This document shows, piece after piece, positions 40,820 through 50,190 of a stretch of 64,000 nt of DNA. Positions within the stretch are counted from its first letter, which is position 1, and each line of letters starts with the position of its first letter. The notes below the pieces were generated by a model. The model ran no database searches, was not told where the DNA came from, and worked only from the letters and a program-made list of their open reading frames with translations. A program made the position numbers and the translations under genes. This stretch comes from Zymoseptoria tritici IPO323 (lineage: Eukaryota > Ascomycota > Dothideomycetes > Mycosphaerellales > Mycosphaerellaceae): NCBI RefSeq assembly GCF_000219625.1, contig NC_018218.1, positions 4,464,001 to 4,528,000 of the forward strand, given 5' to 3'.

Positions 40820-42474
40820 TATTGCGGTTGATGGAGTGGCTGATTGGTTGGATTTGGTAAGAGGTGGATTGGAAGGCTGGCTCTTGAGTTTGTCGGTGGT
40901 AGATGATGGTGGAGTGAGAATACAACGGGGTTCTGGCTGACCTTTATACAGCTGGTCATGGCATACCTTTGCATATTGAGCTGCTGGTCTCGCCAAGCTG
41001 GCACTTCTTCCCGCCGCCATAAGGCGAGTGATGTTCAGGTTGAAGCTCGCTAAGAAAACAGTTCGCCAGAGTCGTGAGACAGTAATTCCTCCGGCCAGAT
41101 TATCTCCAGGCGTCGCTACTGCAAAGCGAGGTTGTCACGGCCGATACTGTTGGCCAAGGTACCAAGACTGAAATAGGCCGTGGAGTATACAGGCGATAGG
41201 CCCAGGAAGTCAAGCGTGGCTCATGCGTGGTTGAGAACAAGCCGAGAGCGAACAAGCCTAGCACGCTTACTCAGGAGTATTTTCCCATGGGGTCTCCAGG
41301 AAGTATTCTTGCTGGCTTCGGCCCACGATTTACATTGCCCAGCCATCTCACAGAACAAGAAATATGAGACCCGAGGATCTGCCATTCTCGCATACACGCC
41401 TGATCAACGCTGTTCTCGTGCCACATTCTGGCCACGCGAGTCTATCCTGGACATGATAGCGAAGCTTGACGAAGGCATTGTGCCTCGGGATGGAAATGCA
41501 GATTGCGCCGTAAAATTGTTGCAATTGACAGCTTGGCGTGACTGAGACCGGCGCAGGCGAGGCCTTTCCTGCGAGGCCGGCGTGTTTCGTGTCTTGTTGG
41601 TACTCAAGGCTGTACGATCCGGTCGCTTCGGCTTCTCGACCAGACGACTGGACTGTCCTGTTGTGTTTTGTTTGTTCTCTGTGTGACGACGATAAGGTGA
41701 AGTCAGTTCTTGCAAGACGGAAATCCAGTTGCGAAACACTTGGGCTTACTAAGCTGCTAACAGCCCGACGGCCCGGAGGTCTTCTCCGTTATCGATGTGG
41801 GAAGCTGCTTACTTCCACAACAACACTGTCTTTGCATGATGCCTGACCCAGATTGTTCAACGTCATGCTGACTGGAAAACAACACGTCGATGGAATGGAG
41901 CCTCCTGAGCCTGGTGAGGTAGGCAGAGCAGTACTGTGCTGATAGCAATTGCATATCCAACCGCGAATGGATCAGACTGACGACCGCGACATAATCGAAA
42001 CAGGCTCCATAGGCTGTCGATCGAGATTATCGCAACCCAGAGGTCGTCTGCCTGGGAGGGCAATGACGTTCTCGCGGGATTGAACCCTACCTGAAAGGCG
42101 TCAACAAATGATCAATCACTCAGAGAGAATCCATGATCTGATTGAGCTTCCTATACATGGATCCTACTGCGCGTGTACCTGCCAACGGCCTCGATCCATG
42201 ACAGGTCTTTGACTTGCACAGTCAGAAGACATAGCCAGTAGCCCCGCGAAGACTTCACTCTGGAGAAGGCCATGCACTCCTGGGCTGGGAAAATCCATCA
42301 TTCGCCAATGAGATGTCAATTGAAACGTTTGGGTGAATGGCGAGTCTTGCGCTTGGTCCTGAAATATACGCGACCAGTTTTTTGGTCGTACAAATTCCCC
42401 TGACTTCAGTTGCGAAAGTTGTTTTGCCAAATCGCAAAGTCCATCCCTTCAGTAGTACCGCACCGAAGGCAGTA
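40820..42474. other. intergenic, gene-poor
   Basis: 1.65 kb. The first part is the promoter of the small secreted protein gene; a CACC/ACTCC-rich leader is seen to about 40925. The rest has frames of 60-130 residues on both strands with no recognisable domain or good splice partners. Confidence 0.4.
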
Positions 42475-43253
42475 TCACCAGACCAGTAAAGCAGCCACGC
42501 CCAAAACGGCAGCCAACATGGAGCATGAGGCAGCGCTCGTCGTATAACCAGCGTTCAACTTCACCGCCGCAATGCACCCTTTATCTCCCGGCGAGTATTT
42601 GCCATCCGGATGGCCGATCATGATACTCTTAACGCCGAACGGCAGGACGTTGCAAGACCCGTTCTCGCTTGCACAATTCCACGAGTACCAGCCTGCAGCA
42701 CCGACGTCCTTGCCATAGCCGGGGCATCTGGACTCGTTGAATGCCCGAAACATGATGTTTGCGACCCGCGAGGTATCATCTGGCCTGTTGGGATCGGCCC
42801 GTCTTTGCGTGTAGAAGATCTGACTGTAGTTGAAGCGGTCGGGCGACCATCCGGCGGAGTCGGAGACGGTGTATCGCATTAAATCGAATTCTCTCGATGG
42901 CGCAATGCCGTCGGTCGGGTGGGAGTACGTCGTGTTCGGGTGGGTGAAAACGTAGTCTAATTCCAGGCAGACTGGTTTCGCGCCCGCATCCCGGACAATG
43001 ATCGTGTTGGAGTCGTTTGGAGAGGCCGACGACCGTCCACATTCTCTGTTAGATGGGTCTGAGAATGTGATGTTCATGACCGTGTTGGTAATGTCCGGTG
43101 GGGGCAGCGGGCCCGGGCTAATTGACATATTAGCTGACGGACACATCATTCTGGCTCTTGAAGACATTCGTACGTGAAGGGTAGTTGAGCTCGTATGACA
43201 GTAGGTAGAATGCTGACTGCGAGCACCCAATGCTTGTTGAACATCTTCAACAT
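42475..43253 (-). CDS. secreted, probably GPI-anchored protein, two exons
   Basis: Complement of 43253-43174 and 43117-42475, 240 residues. The first exon supplies a signal peptide (MLKMFNKHWVLAVSILPTVIRA) and is spliced by GTACGA...ATTAG with a CTAAT branch site into the long frame at PGPLPPPDITNTV; without it the long frame has no ATG and no signal. The middle has about six cysteines (RECGRSS, KPVCLEL, SRCPGYG, WNCASENGSCNV, GCIAAV) and N-glycosylation sites (MNITF, PNTTYS, FNYSQI, FNESRC, ENGSC). The C terminus ends in a hydrophobic stretch (MLAAVLGVAALLVW) preceded by small residues (YTTSAAS), which is the arrangement of a GPI attachment signal. Likely a cell-surface or wall glycoprotein. 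Family unknown to me. Confidence 0.75.
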
Positions 43254-44533
43254 TGTCTCGGCCAAGATCTGTGCCGAGTCAAGAGCTTCGCTGTGCGAAT
43301 TGATCGAAATCGCGAAGAGGTGAAAGCGGTCACATATAATAGCGGTCGTCGGACCTCATCACACATCCGACCAGCATCAGCTATTGAGGCACAGATCCCT
43401 AGTCTTTGGACCCATGTCCTCGTTTTCTCCACTCAGACGCTTTTTACATTGATCGCTATGACAGCCATCACCGTTTGCACTCCGCTTGATGAGCACGATG
43501 CTTGCGGCAGACAAGCGGCATACTGACCTCTATGTCGAGGTCGAGGAAGGAAGATTAGTGTTGTCGTGTATCGCAACGGCTACAGCGACAACATTCAATG
43601 TTCAAACCCATACCATCCGGCTTTACCTCGTAGCGCGCTGAGGAATCGCGTGGGGAAAGGACTGGTGATCTGTCAACAGGGATTCGACATGACAATCCTA
43701 TCATTGCTCAGCACAAGCATCACCCTAGACAAGAAGCAGCACGTCATCACATCGAATGTTATCGATCTGCAGCGTGCACGTTGGTCGCTGTCCGCGCACG
43801 GTCCCCAAACTCGTCCACCCTCTGTGACCTCTTTGCATAAAAAAAATGATGCCCAGCGCGAGGCTGTGAGCTTACCGGTCTTGCAGTCAGCCATGTTGAC
43901 CAGGCAGTTCCGGCGCTGGAGGCGTAGCTGAGCATCCTGCATTGCGGCATGAGATGGACGACAAAAAAGAGATCGTGATGGTACGATCGCTGCGGTGGCC
44001 GCGGAGTAGAACCGTATCCTGCCAGATCGATCTTGAGGAGTGTCGTCGCAAGGTTTGCAGCTGTGCCACTTCTCGTCTGAGTCTGCTATAGACGCAAGTC
44101 AGAAATTTTCGGTTCGCATGGAACTTGAGCAACGTAAATAGTACGTCGACCACGATTGTTGAGAGCGGCGTGTTGGAAATAGCGTGTCCTGCTTTGCGCA
44201 GCTTGGAGCAACACGATGCAGACGCTGGAAGATCTTCCGTTCGCACATCAGGCGCCAGGATACTCATGCGACCAGCAGAGTATGCCAGTCCACTGATCTG
44301 AGGCATACTCTTGTCTAGGTTCCTCGAAGACCATGGAAACTTCACCGCCGAGCAACACATACTCTTCTTGCTACACGGCACCATCGCCACCATGCCTGAT
44401 GGTGCACTTGAACGCACCCATATCTTTTCCACGGAGATCAAACCAGGGTATCAGCACGGCCCATACAGAGAACATACTCGCTCTCATGTCAAGCATACAC
44501 AAGCTGAACCGGAGCGACTCTAAGCAGACCCAG
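43254..44533. other. intergenic with possible 5' part of a zinc-finger gene
   Basis: 1.28 kb. On the plus strand 44287-44440 is open and reads plausible protein (FLEDHGNFTAEQHILFLLHGTIATMPDG) in the same frame as the zinc-finger exon downstream, from which it is separated by a stop in a stretch that may be an intron. No reliable start was found. The antisense 184-residue frame across 43887-44441 shows no domain. Confidence 0.35.
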
Positions 44534-44760
44534 AGTCGAGGCACACGTCCTGCAAGCCAGTCTGCTTCGACCACGGCTGTAACGGGCGTCGGTTCTCGTC
44601 GCTGGGGCACTACAGACGTCATGTCAAATCTGCGACATGCCTGTTCTGCGGCGCCAAGTTCATGCGGCAGAGTAATCTGATGAAGCACATTCGACGAATG
44701 CGGTGTAGGGTGGTCCGGAACTTGCATCGTGAAAGTGGAGATTGTGGCCGAGCGCCTTGA
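44534..44760 (+). CDS. C2H2 zinc-finger gene, 3'-terminal exon (incomplete model)
   Basis: The frame ending at the TGA 44758-44760 reads two adjacent fingers: CFDHGCNGRRFSSLGHYRRH and CLFCGAKFMRQSNLMKHIRRM-RC. The second has C-x2-C and the F-x5-L-x2-H spacing, with Cys as a possible fourth ligand. An in-frame TAA at about 44523 means the exon must begin after a splice acceptor; CCCAG ending at 44533 fits in phase with a donor at about 44403 (GATG-GTGCAC). It would be a DNA- or RNA-binding nuclear protein. The upstream part, and thus whether the gene is intact, is unknown. Confidence 0.42.
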
Positions 44761-45610
44761 GATGTCATTGACGACCAGTCATCACTGGAGCAGGTAGATC
44801 GCAAGATGGAAGGATGCTGCTGATGGAGGATTTGGGATGCCCGGATGTATGAGGCTGTATTTAAAGGCTCGACGGATATCGCTTGAAAGAGTCTCGGCAC
44901 GGAGTAGCAGATTCGGTTCCTGCGGGGAAGTAAGACATACGTGCCGCTGATGTTTCTGTGGCTCAATACCATCGTAGCATACATTGACCAGCTATCTTCA
45001 TCCAGACTCGTCGTGTCCGGTGTGTGTCCGGTGTCCATGTATCGCGCAAAGGATCCCAATGCTCTCAGCACCAGGTCTCGTCAAGTCCCATGAAGCTCGT
45101 CTCACTCCTGCAAGAAATGGAGATAGGCATGCCGGTGAGTGTGTCCAGCAGCGCTCTGGGGTCCTCAAAATGGAATGGTACTTGGTGGAGCCAGGATATG
45201 CTTATTTCATCTCGTACCATTCGACGGGTTCGGGGGAGTGCGAGCGCGGTGCCACGAGCAGAGGAAGCTACACGGCGCCTATCCATGCGGTCAAAGGCAC
45301 GCTCTCCGAAAGCGAAACGGGTAGAGCAGAAGACGCTGGCGTAGATCTCGTCTTGAGGCAGTCGCATGAGCCTACTCTGGACCTGGGTTTGCGCTTGTGG
45401 TCATATCGGTTATAGCATCGCTTTGGGGCTTCTTCTTCTTGCCACCATTGCTCGCTATACATTCCTTGCGGTTACTTCGGAATTGCCACGAAGCGGAGGT
45501 CAGAAGCCAGTGAAGGACGCTCGAAAGGTAACAGTCGCAAGATGGCGGCGGGCCCGGGGGCTTGACTTCTGCTTAGTCATTGTGCGCGTGCTCCCGTCCG
45601 CTGCTCAATC
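44761..45610. other. intergenic
   Basis: 850 bases. One plus-strand frame of 143 residues (44984-45415) and an antisense one of 100 residues overlap here, neither with recognisable features. I see no gene. Confidence 0.35.
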
Positions 45611-46055
45611 GTCCACGGTGACGCTAGTCTCAGGCGCTCAGACCACCTCGCTTAACGGGCCTATTAGCTGCAAGCAGCTGGCCCTACTGTAGGTGGTCTA
45701 AGGGTCCAGACGCGCTTTTTTCGTAATAGAGCGGGGTATAATAGATATAGGTATAGTAATTTTAAGCTTTTAGTATAGGAATCTAGCTACGATACTAGTT
45801 AGAAACTAATACCCCTACTACGTACGATAGCGATAGAATTATAGTATAATTTTTATAGTAGTATAATTAGATTAATATGTAGCTTCTTATATATACCTTA
45901 ATTACGCGATAAAAGTAGTTTTAAATTTTCGATGTCGCGGCGCTGCACAACATCACCCAAAAACGCTGCTAGGCCCTTAGACCCTCTCAGGCGAGGCGCT
46001 CGAAGAGGTTAGTGCTCGCCAAGAGGGTCTGTGCTTCTGAGACTACGGTGACGCG
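45611..46055. mobile_element. fold-back/TIR element remnant with RIP-like AT-rich core
   Basis: The two ends are imperfect inverted repeats. The left end contains GGTGACGCTAGTCTCAGG..GCTCAGACC, and the right end read on the other strand contains CACCGTAGTCTCAG..GCACAGACC. An inner pair (GGTCTAAGGG at ~45690 and CCCTTAGACC at ~45975) strengthens the symmetry. Between them, 45715-45930 is extremely rich in TA, with TAG/CTA steps and almost no CA or TG, as in the RIP block at the end of the window. No transposase frame is left and the size is about 445 bp. It may be a non-autonomous DNA transposon (MITE) or a deletion derivative. I see no clear target duplication. Confidence 0.5.
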
Positions 46056-46695
46056 CTCCGTCAGCTTGCCTCACCAACACTTTGAGGCGAAGTCCACGCA
46101 TTGCAACCAGGCATATACCGCGGTACTGTATCGGCAGGACCGTGGCGAAGTCGAGCGTCACTCATTCTGAACGCCTCAGGACGAGCGAGGAAGCTTGCAG
46201 CTCGTCAATCGGTTTCGCACCGGCCACTGTGAAGGACACACCGATGCTCTTTGGCCGGGCTCTCGCTGTGAAGAGTGAGGACTGATCGTGGACCCGCAAG
46301 CCACAACTACCAGGTCGCGGAGCCGCACTTTTCTCTGACCTATAGACTGCCTAGTCCAACGCCATTGAACGCCATCACTTTGGATCTCCCAAATGGCTAC
46401 CTGTTTGGTAAAAGCGATGAACAATGCCGTCACTCGCATCACGGCAGTGTCTCCTAAAGCGCCTATCATGGGTACTGAGCTACCAGATTTAGGACCATGA
46501 TCGGCAGCACTACACGAATCACAGCGCCCCCGCACGTCCGAGTGTGAGGAGTACGTCCAAGGTTCCATTAGCCTTCGACTCCATGTGCAACGAACTGTCC
46601 GCCACAACGGTCTAGGAATAAATCATAAAGCAGTAAAATCTCAGTCAGTGTTACCATTTCGTCCAAGCACACCCTTCTTCTCAGCTCAATCCAAG
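46056..46695. other. intergenic, promoter side of the beta-propeller gene
   Basis: 640 bases with short frames only. The ~100 bases before 46696 should contain the leader of the secreted beta-propeller gene. Confidence 0.4.
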
Positions 46696-47870
46696 ATGCT
46701 CTCATACTTCACATTGCTGTCGATAGCGACATTACTGCCGCGAGGTCTAACGGCTCCTGTGGAAGACCGAGCAGTCAGCGATCGATTCACGCTGTACGAT
46801 TTGCCTACAGAGCTGACCGGTCCTTGCGATTTGGAAGTCGGGCAAGACGGTGCATCTTGGGGTCAGGTACGAATTCCTGGCGCGGGAGTGTCGCCTTCTG
46901 ACAGACACGAAAGCTAACTCGACTCTTCCAGGGCATTCTCAAAAACATCATTTTTCGCATCGACCCTGACACCGGCAAGATTGACGAATATCCTATTCCC
47001 TTCACCACGCCCTTGGACCCAACGCCCATTGAACTGCCCGGAGTCGCCAAAGACATTACTGATCGTACTGCATTGAGCTGTGCGATCAGGAAGGGCGCTG
47101 ACGGAAATCTCTACGCTGCGGATGGCATCAGGAACCAGCTTGTACGTATCAATCCGACGACAAAGAAGATCGATATCTTCCAGAATCCGGATTCGAACAT
47201 AGCCGGAAACCTTCAACCATTCAATGATCTATACACTTCCAAGGACGGCATGTACGTCACAGCAACGTCTGGGAACACATTCGCCATATTCAATTACGCC
47301 ACCGAAAAGTTCACTACCTACACGATCCCAACACCAGCATCATTGCCTCTCGGACTCATAGTTGCTTCCGACGGCAAAGTATATCTCGCAGAGTTCGGGG
47401 CCAACAAAATCCTGGTGTTCGACCCGAAGACTGAGAAGATAGACGAATACCCTCTACCTGAGCCAGCTCAATTCCCTACAGTGGTACGAGCCGAACGTGA
47501 CGGCTACGTCTACTTCGCCTTGTTTGTTGGAAATGGAATTGGCCGGATCAACATGGAGACGCATAAGATCGACATTTATCACACCAATCAGCCGCTTCTT
47601 ATTGGAGCCGAAAATACCATCGACTCAAAGGGCGGCGTCTGGTACAGCGCATTCACCGGCAACGTGCTATCTCGCCTGAACACAGACACTTTCAAGTACG
47701 ACTATGTCACCCTCCCGGTCGGCTTGGGAAAGTTGGGATTCACAGGGCTCCTAGGTGGGCTTCCTCCGGCGGTCGACGTTGCGGTCAACTACGGACCAGG
47801 AGATGCAGTCTGGTTTACCTCTGTTCTGACGAACCAGGTGGGACGGTACAATCTCACAGGGTTGTATTAG
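46696..47870 (+). CDS. secreted six-bladed beta-propeller, virginiamycin B lyase (Vgb)/SMP-30-like
   Basis: Exons 46696-46866 and 46932-47870 (GTACGA...TCCAG), 369 residues. The signal peptide MLSYFTLLSIATLLPRGLTA precedes a propeller built of repeated strands of the type DGNLYAADG.RNQLVRINP.TKKIDIF, DGKVYLAEFGANKILVFDPKTEKIDEYPLP, DGYVYFALFVGNGIGRINMETHKIDIY and GGVWYSAFTGNVLSRLNTDTFKYDY. This repeat (D-G-x-hydrophobic-aromatic, then a G-N-x-I/L-x-R hinge) is that of the streptogramin lyase/SMP-30 family. In bacteria Vgb linearises streptogramin B antibiotics; the fungal secreted relatives have unknown substrates, and a sugar-lactone hydrolase activity is an alternative. The enzymatic role is inference; secretion and fold are well supported. 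Confidence 0.85.
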
Positions 47871-48550
47871 ATGGATGATCGCGGTACGGAAAGTCTATGC
47901 GATCTCGAATGAACGGGCGATCGGGGGAGTCCTCTTACTGTCTACACAATTTGCCGTGAGTCGAGTATGCACATATGAATGTCACATATCTGCACGCATA
48001 TATTGTTCCCTTCAAAGTGTGTACTTCCTGGCAATCTCAGACTGTCAACCATTTCATCATCGAGACCGGGGATGGAGGGTGTTGATGTGTCGAACTGCGC
48101 TCACGCTTGGGTAGCATGCTCTCTGAGGGTACTTCGTTGCCTTGTTCTCCTCTGCATAACGTGCACACGGGAACGTTGGAGGTCGAGTTCTTGCTGCTAT
48201 TGCTCCTCTTCTTCGACGTCTTCTTTATGGTACGTTGGGAATGAGCAATTCGGAGATTTCGTCAGGCAGAGTACAGATGTGCGGAGCTCAAGGCGGAGTT
48301 CAAGGCGGAGCGAGAGAGGGAGGCAAAGGAGATCGTAGAGACCGTAAGTTCCGTTGGCTTATTAGATTCGAAATATCCTTTGAGTAATTTGCCGTCAGTT
48401 AGTCCACCCGTCATACGCACAAAGGAGAGCTATCTACTAGACTAGGACCGCAACGACGACATCGTCGATGTTGAATCGAAGCACAGAAGCGCCTGGTCTT
48501 TGCCCGATCATCGTCTATCTGCAGTCCAAATGATCCCCAGCTGTTCTCAC
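47871..48550. other. convergent intergenic region
   Basis: 680 bases between the stops of the beta-propeller gene and the minus-strand cysteine-rich gene. Nothing recognisable; partly Ser/Arg-coding low-complexity DNA around 48190-48340. Confidence 0.4.
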
Positions 48551-48880
48551 TTAGCAATGTTTACCGCCATAACAAGCACAGCCTTGGCAGCAGCAAATAG
48601 AATAGGTCGTTCCAGGAACCGGACCAGTGCCTTCTGTGGCCAGACAGAAGTCACATCCATCAAAGTGCCTCTTGCTCAAACTCTGGCCGAGTTCTTCTTC
48701 CATTCGCTTGAACGCGAGTTTGTCCACCTCTCGCTTTGGCAAGTCTTGCGTGGTCGCGACTTCCTCTCGGATCCGCTTGAACGCTGTCGCATATCTCTCA
48801 AGGGCCATTTCCTCTCGCTGCACCAAGTCTTGCGGAGCCGCGAGCACCGGAGCCGTGATGGTGGCAAGGATAGCCAGCAT
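48551..48880 (-). CDS. Kex2-type precursor of an eight-cysteine secreted peptide
   Basis: 109 residues, single exon, ATG at 48880. A short signal peptide (MLAILATITAPVLA) is followed by a charged, helical pro-region with four Lys-Arg sites (TAFKR, LPKR, LAFKR, LSKR). After the last KR comes a 38-residue peptide starting HFDG with eight cysteines: C-x2-C near its start, then a Gly/Pro/Thr stretch, then CCC-x2-C-x-C-x5-C at the very end. The layout suggests maturation by the Golgi protease Kex2 and release of a disulfide-rich peptide, as in killer-toxin-like proteins, some effectors and pheromone-like precursors. I do not recognise the mature peptide and make no claim on activity. Confidence 0.72.
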   Translation of the reverse strand: MLAILATITAPVLAAPQDLVQREEMALERYATAFKRIREEVATTQDLPKREVDKLAFKRMEEELGQSLSKRHFDGCDFCLATEGTGPVPGTTYSICCCQGCACYGGKHC

Positions 48881-49198
48881 GACCGAGACTGTTCGCGCAA
48901 CGTCAGAGGGAAGAGTCTTGCATGGAAGTCTGAGCAGGACTTTGGCTGCGGAACGTACTCTTCATGTTTGTCTGTTGAAGTGAACGGGCAGTATGGTAGG
49001 ATTTGAGTCGTGCCGGAAGGTTGTGCTGAGTGTGCCGAGTTCGAAGGCTGTGCCGAGTTCGACGGTCGTGCCGGTTGTGTCGTGTCTGAAGGTTGTTCTG
49101 AAGGTGACGAGAATCGATCTTGCTGCTCCGAGTTTCCAACGGCGCAGGACAGCCTATTTATCTTCTTGCCTACCCTCGACGTACGTGGGTGAGTACTC

Positions 49199-49330
49199 TT
49201 CGATCGTCGAGAGACTCCTTCAAATGCCGATGATCGAAAGTGCAGTTCTCGCGAAATCGTGACTACCCTTCGATCTTCGAGAGACTCCTTCAAATGCCGA
49301 TGATCGAAAGTGCGGTTCTCGCGAAATCGT
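49199..49330. repeat. two-copy tandem repeat, period 70
   Basis: A 62-base segment (TTCGATCGTCGAGAGACTCC ... GCGAAATCGT) at 49199-49260 recurs at 49269-49330 with only two mismatches; the 8 bases between them differ. It lies upstream of the cysteine-rich precursor gene (which starts at 48880 on the minus strand), about 320 bases before its ATG. It might therefore carry a duplicated regulatory element, but that is speculation. Confidence 0.85.
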
Positions 49331-50116
49331 CGATACGCACATCAAACGACTATGTGACTATACCGAAAGTGTAACATTCGAGCTCCTGGTCGCGCCAACA
49401 GCAGGGGCTCCGCTCGAACGTTCCGGAAAGAGCCCTTTGTGCCACGAACCTTAATGCGACGACCATGGTCCCGGCATATTCACTTAGAGGGCGATTGCAG
49501 GGCATAGCCCATCGCCACGTGGTTTTACCGAAGCAGAGAGAACACGTGGTGGCAGTATCTCACGATCTGCTGTCGACCAGCAGATGCGTAGGAGCCGCTA
49601 TAAACCGCGCGCGAACCGCCGCGGTCCCGCACGTGGCGAACCTGCGGCTCGAGACGAGTTCCTCGGCACTAGACTAGGGCCAGGAACCCTCTCCTCACCG
49701 GGCCACCTCACCTGGTCGATCAGGTGGGCAGGAACAAAGAGTACCCTAGCCTTGAATACCAGATGTCGTTTCGGACGCCTGTCTTTCGTGACGTGGCGGA
49801 CGAAGCCGTTTGTAGCTATGAGGCACGCAACTCCACAACTATGGATGCGCTCGTAGAAGTCTCTCGAGGTGCTGCTTGGTATTCGCTCGCTTTGTTGCAT
49901 AGTTCTTCCTTCTGAATGTCGTTGAGGGTGTGTTGGAAGTACCCCGCAACGCCCACATGCTAAGGTAAAGCCAGACGTGAAGGTACGTTAGGTGGCTTCC
50001 GATTGCCGAATCACGCCCCGGTCATCCCTCCCATCTACGTCACAACTTTGTGATAGTGTGAAGTTCTCCGCTTTTTACTCGGATCGGCCGAAGCGAAAAT
50101 GGTCCGAGCGCAAAGT

Positions 50117-50190
50117 TACGAAGACTACACAGGTACTAAGGTACGAAGACTACACAGGTACTAAGGTACGAAGAGTACACAGGTACTACA
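50117..50190. repeat. three-copy tandem repeat, period 25
   Basis: The unit TACGAAGACTACACAGGTAC-TAAGG is present at 50117-50141 and 50142-50166 without change and at 50167-50190 with a few changes. No gene encloses it. Confidence 0.9.

Noticed and set aside
43887..44441. 184-residue minus-strand frame
   Set aside because: It has no domain and is Ser/Arg-rich; plus-strand sequence here is at least as protein-like and continues toward the zinc-finger exon.
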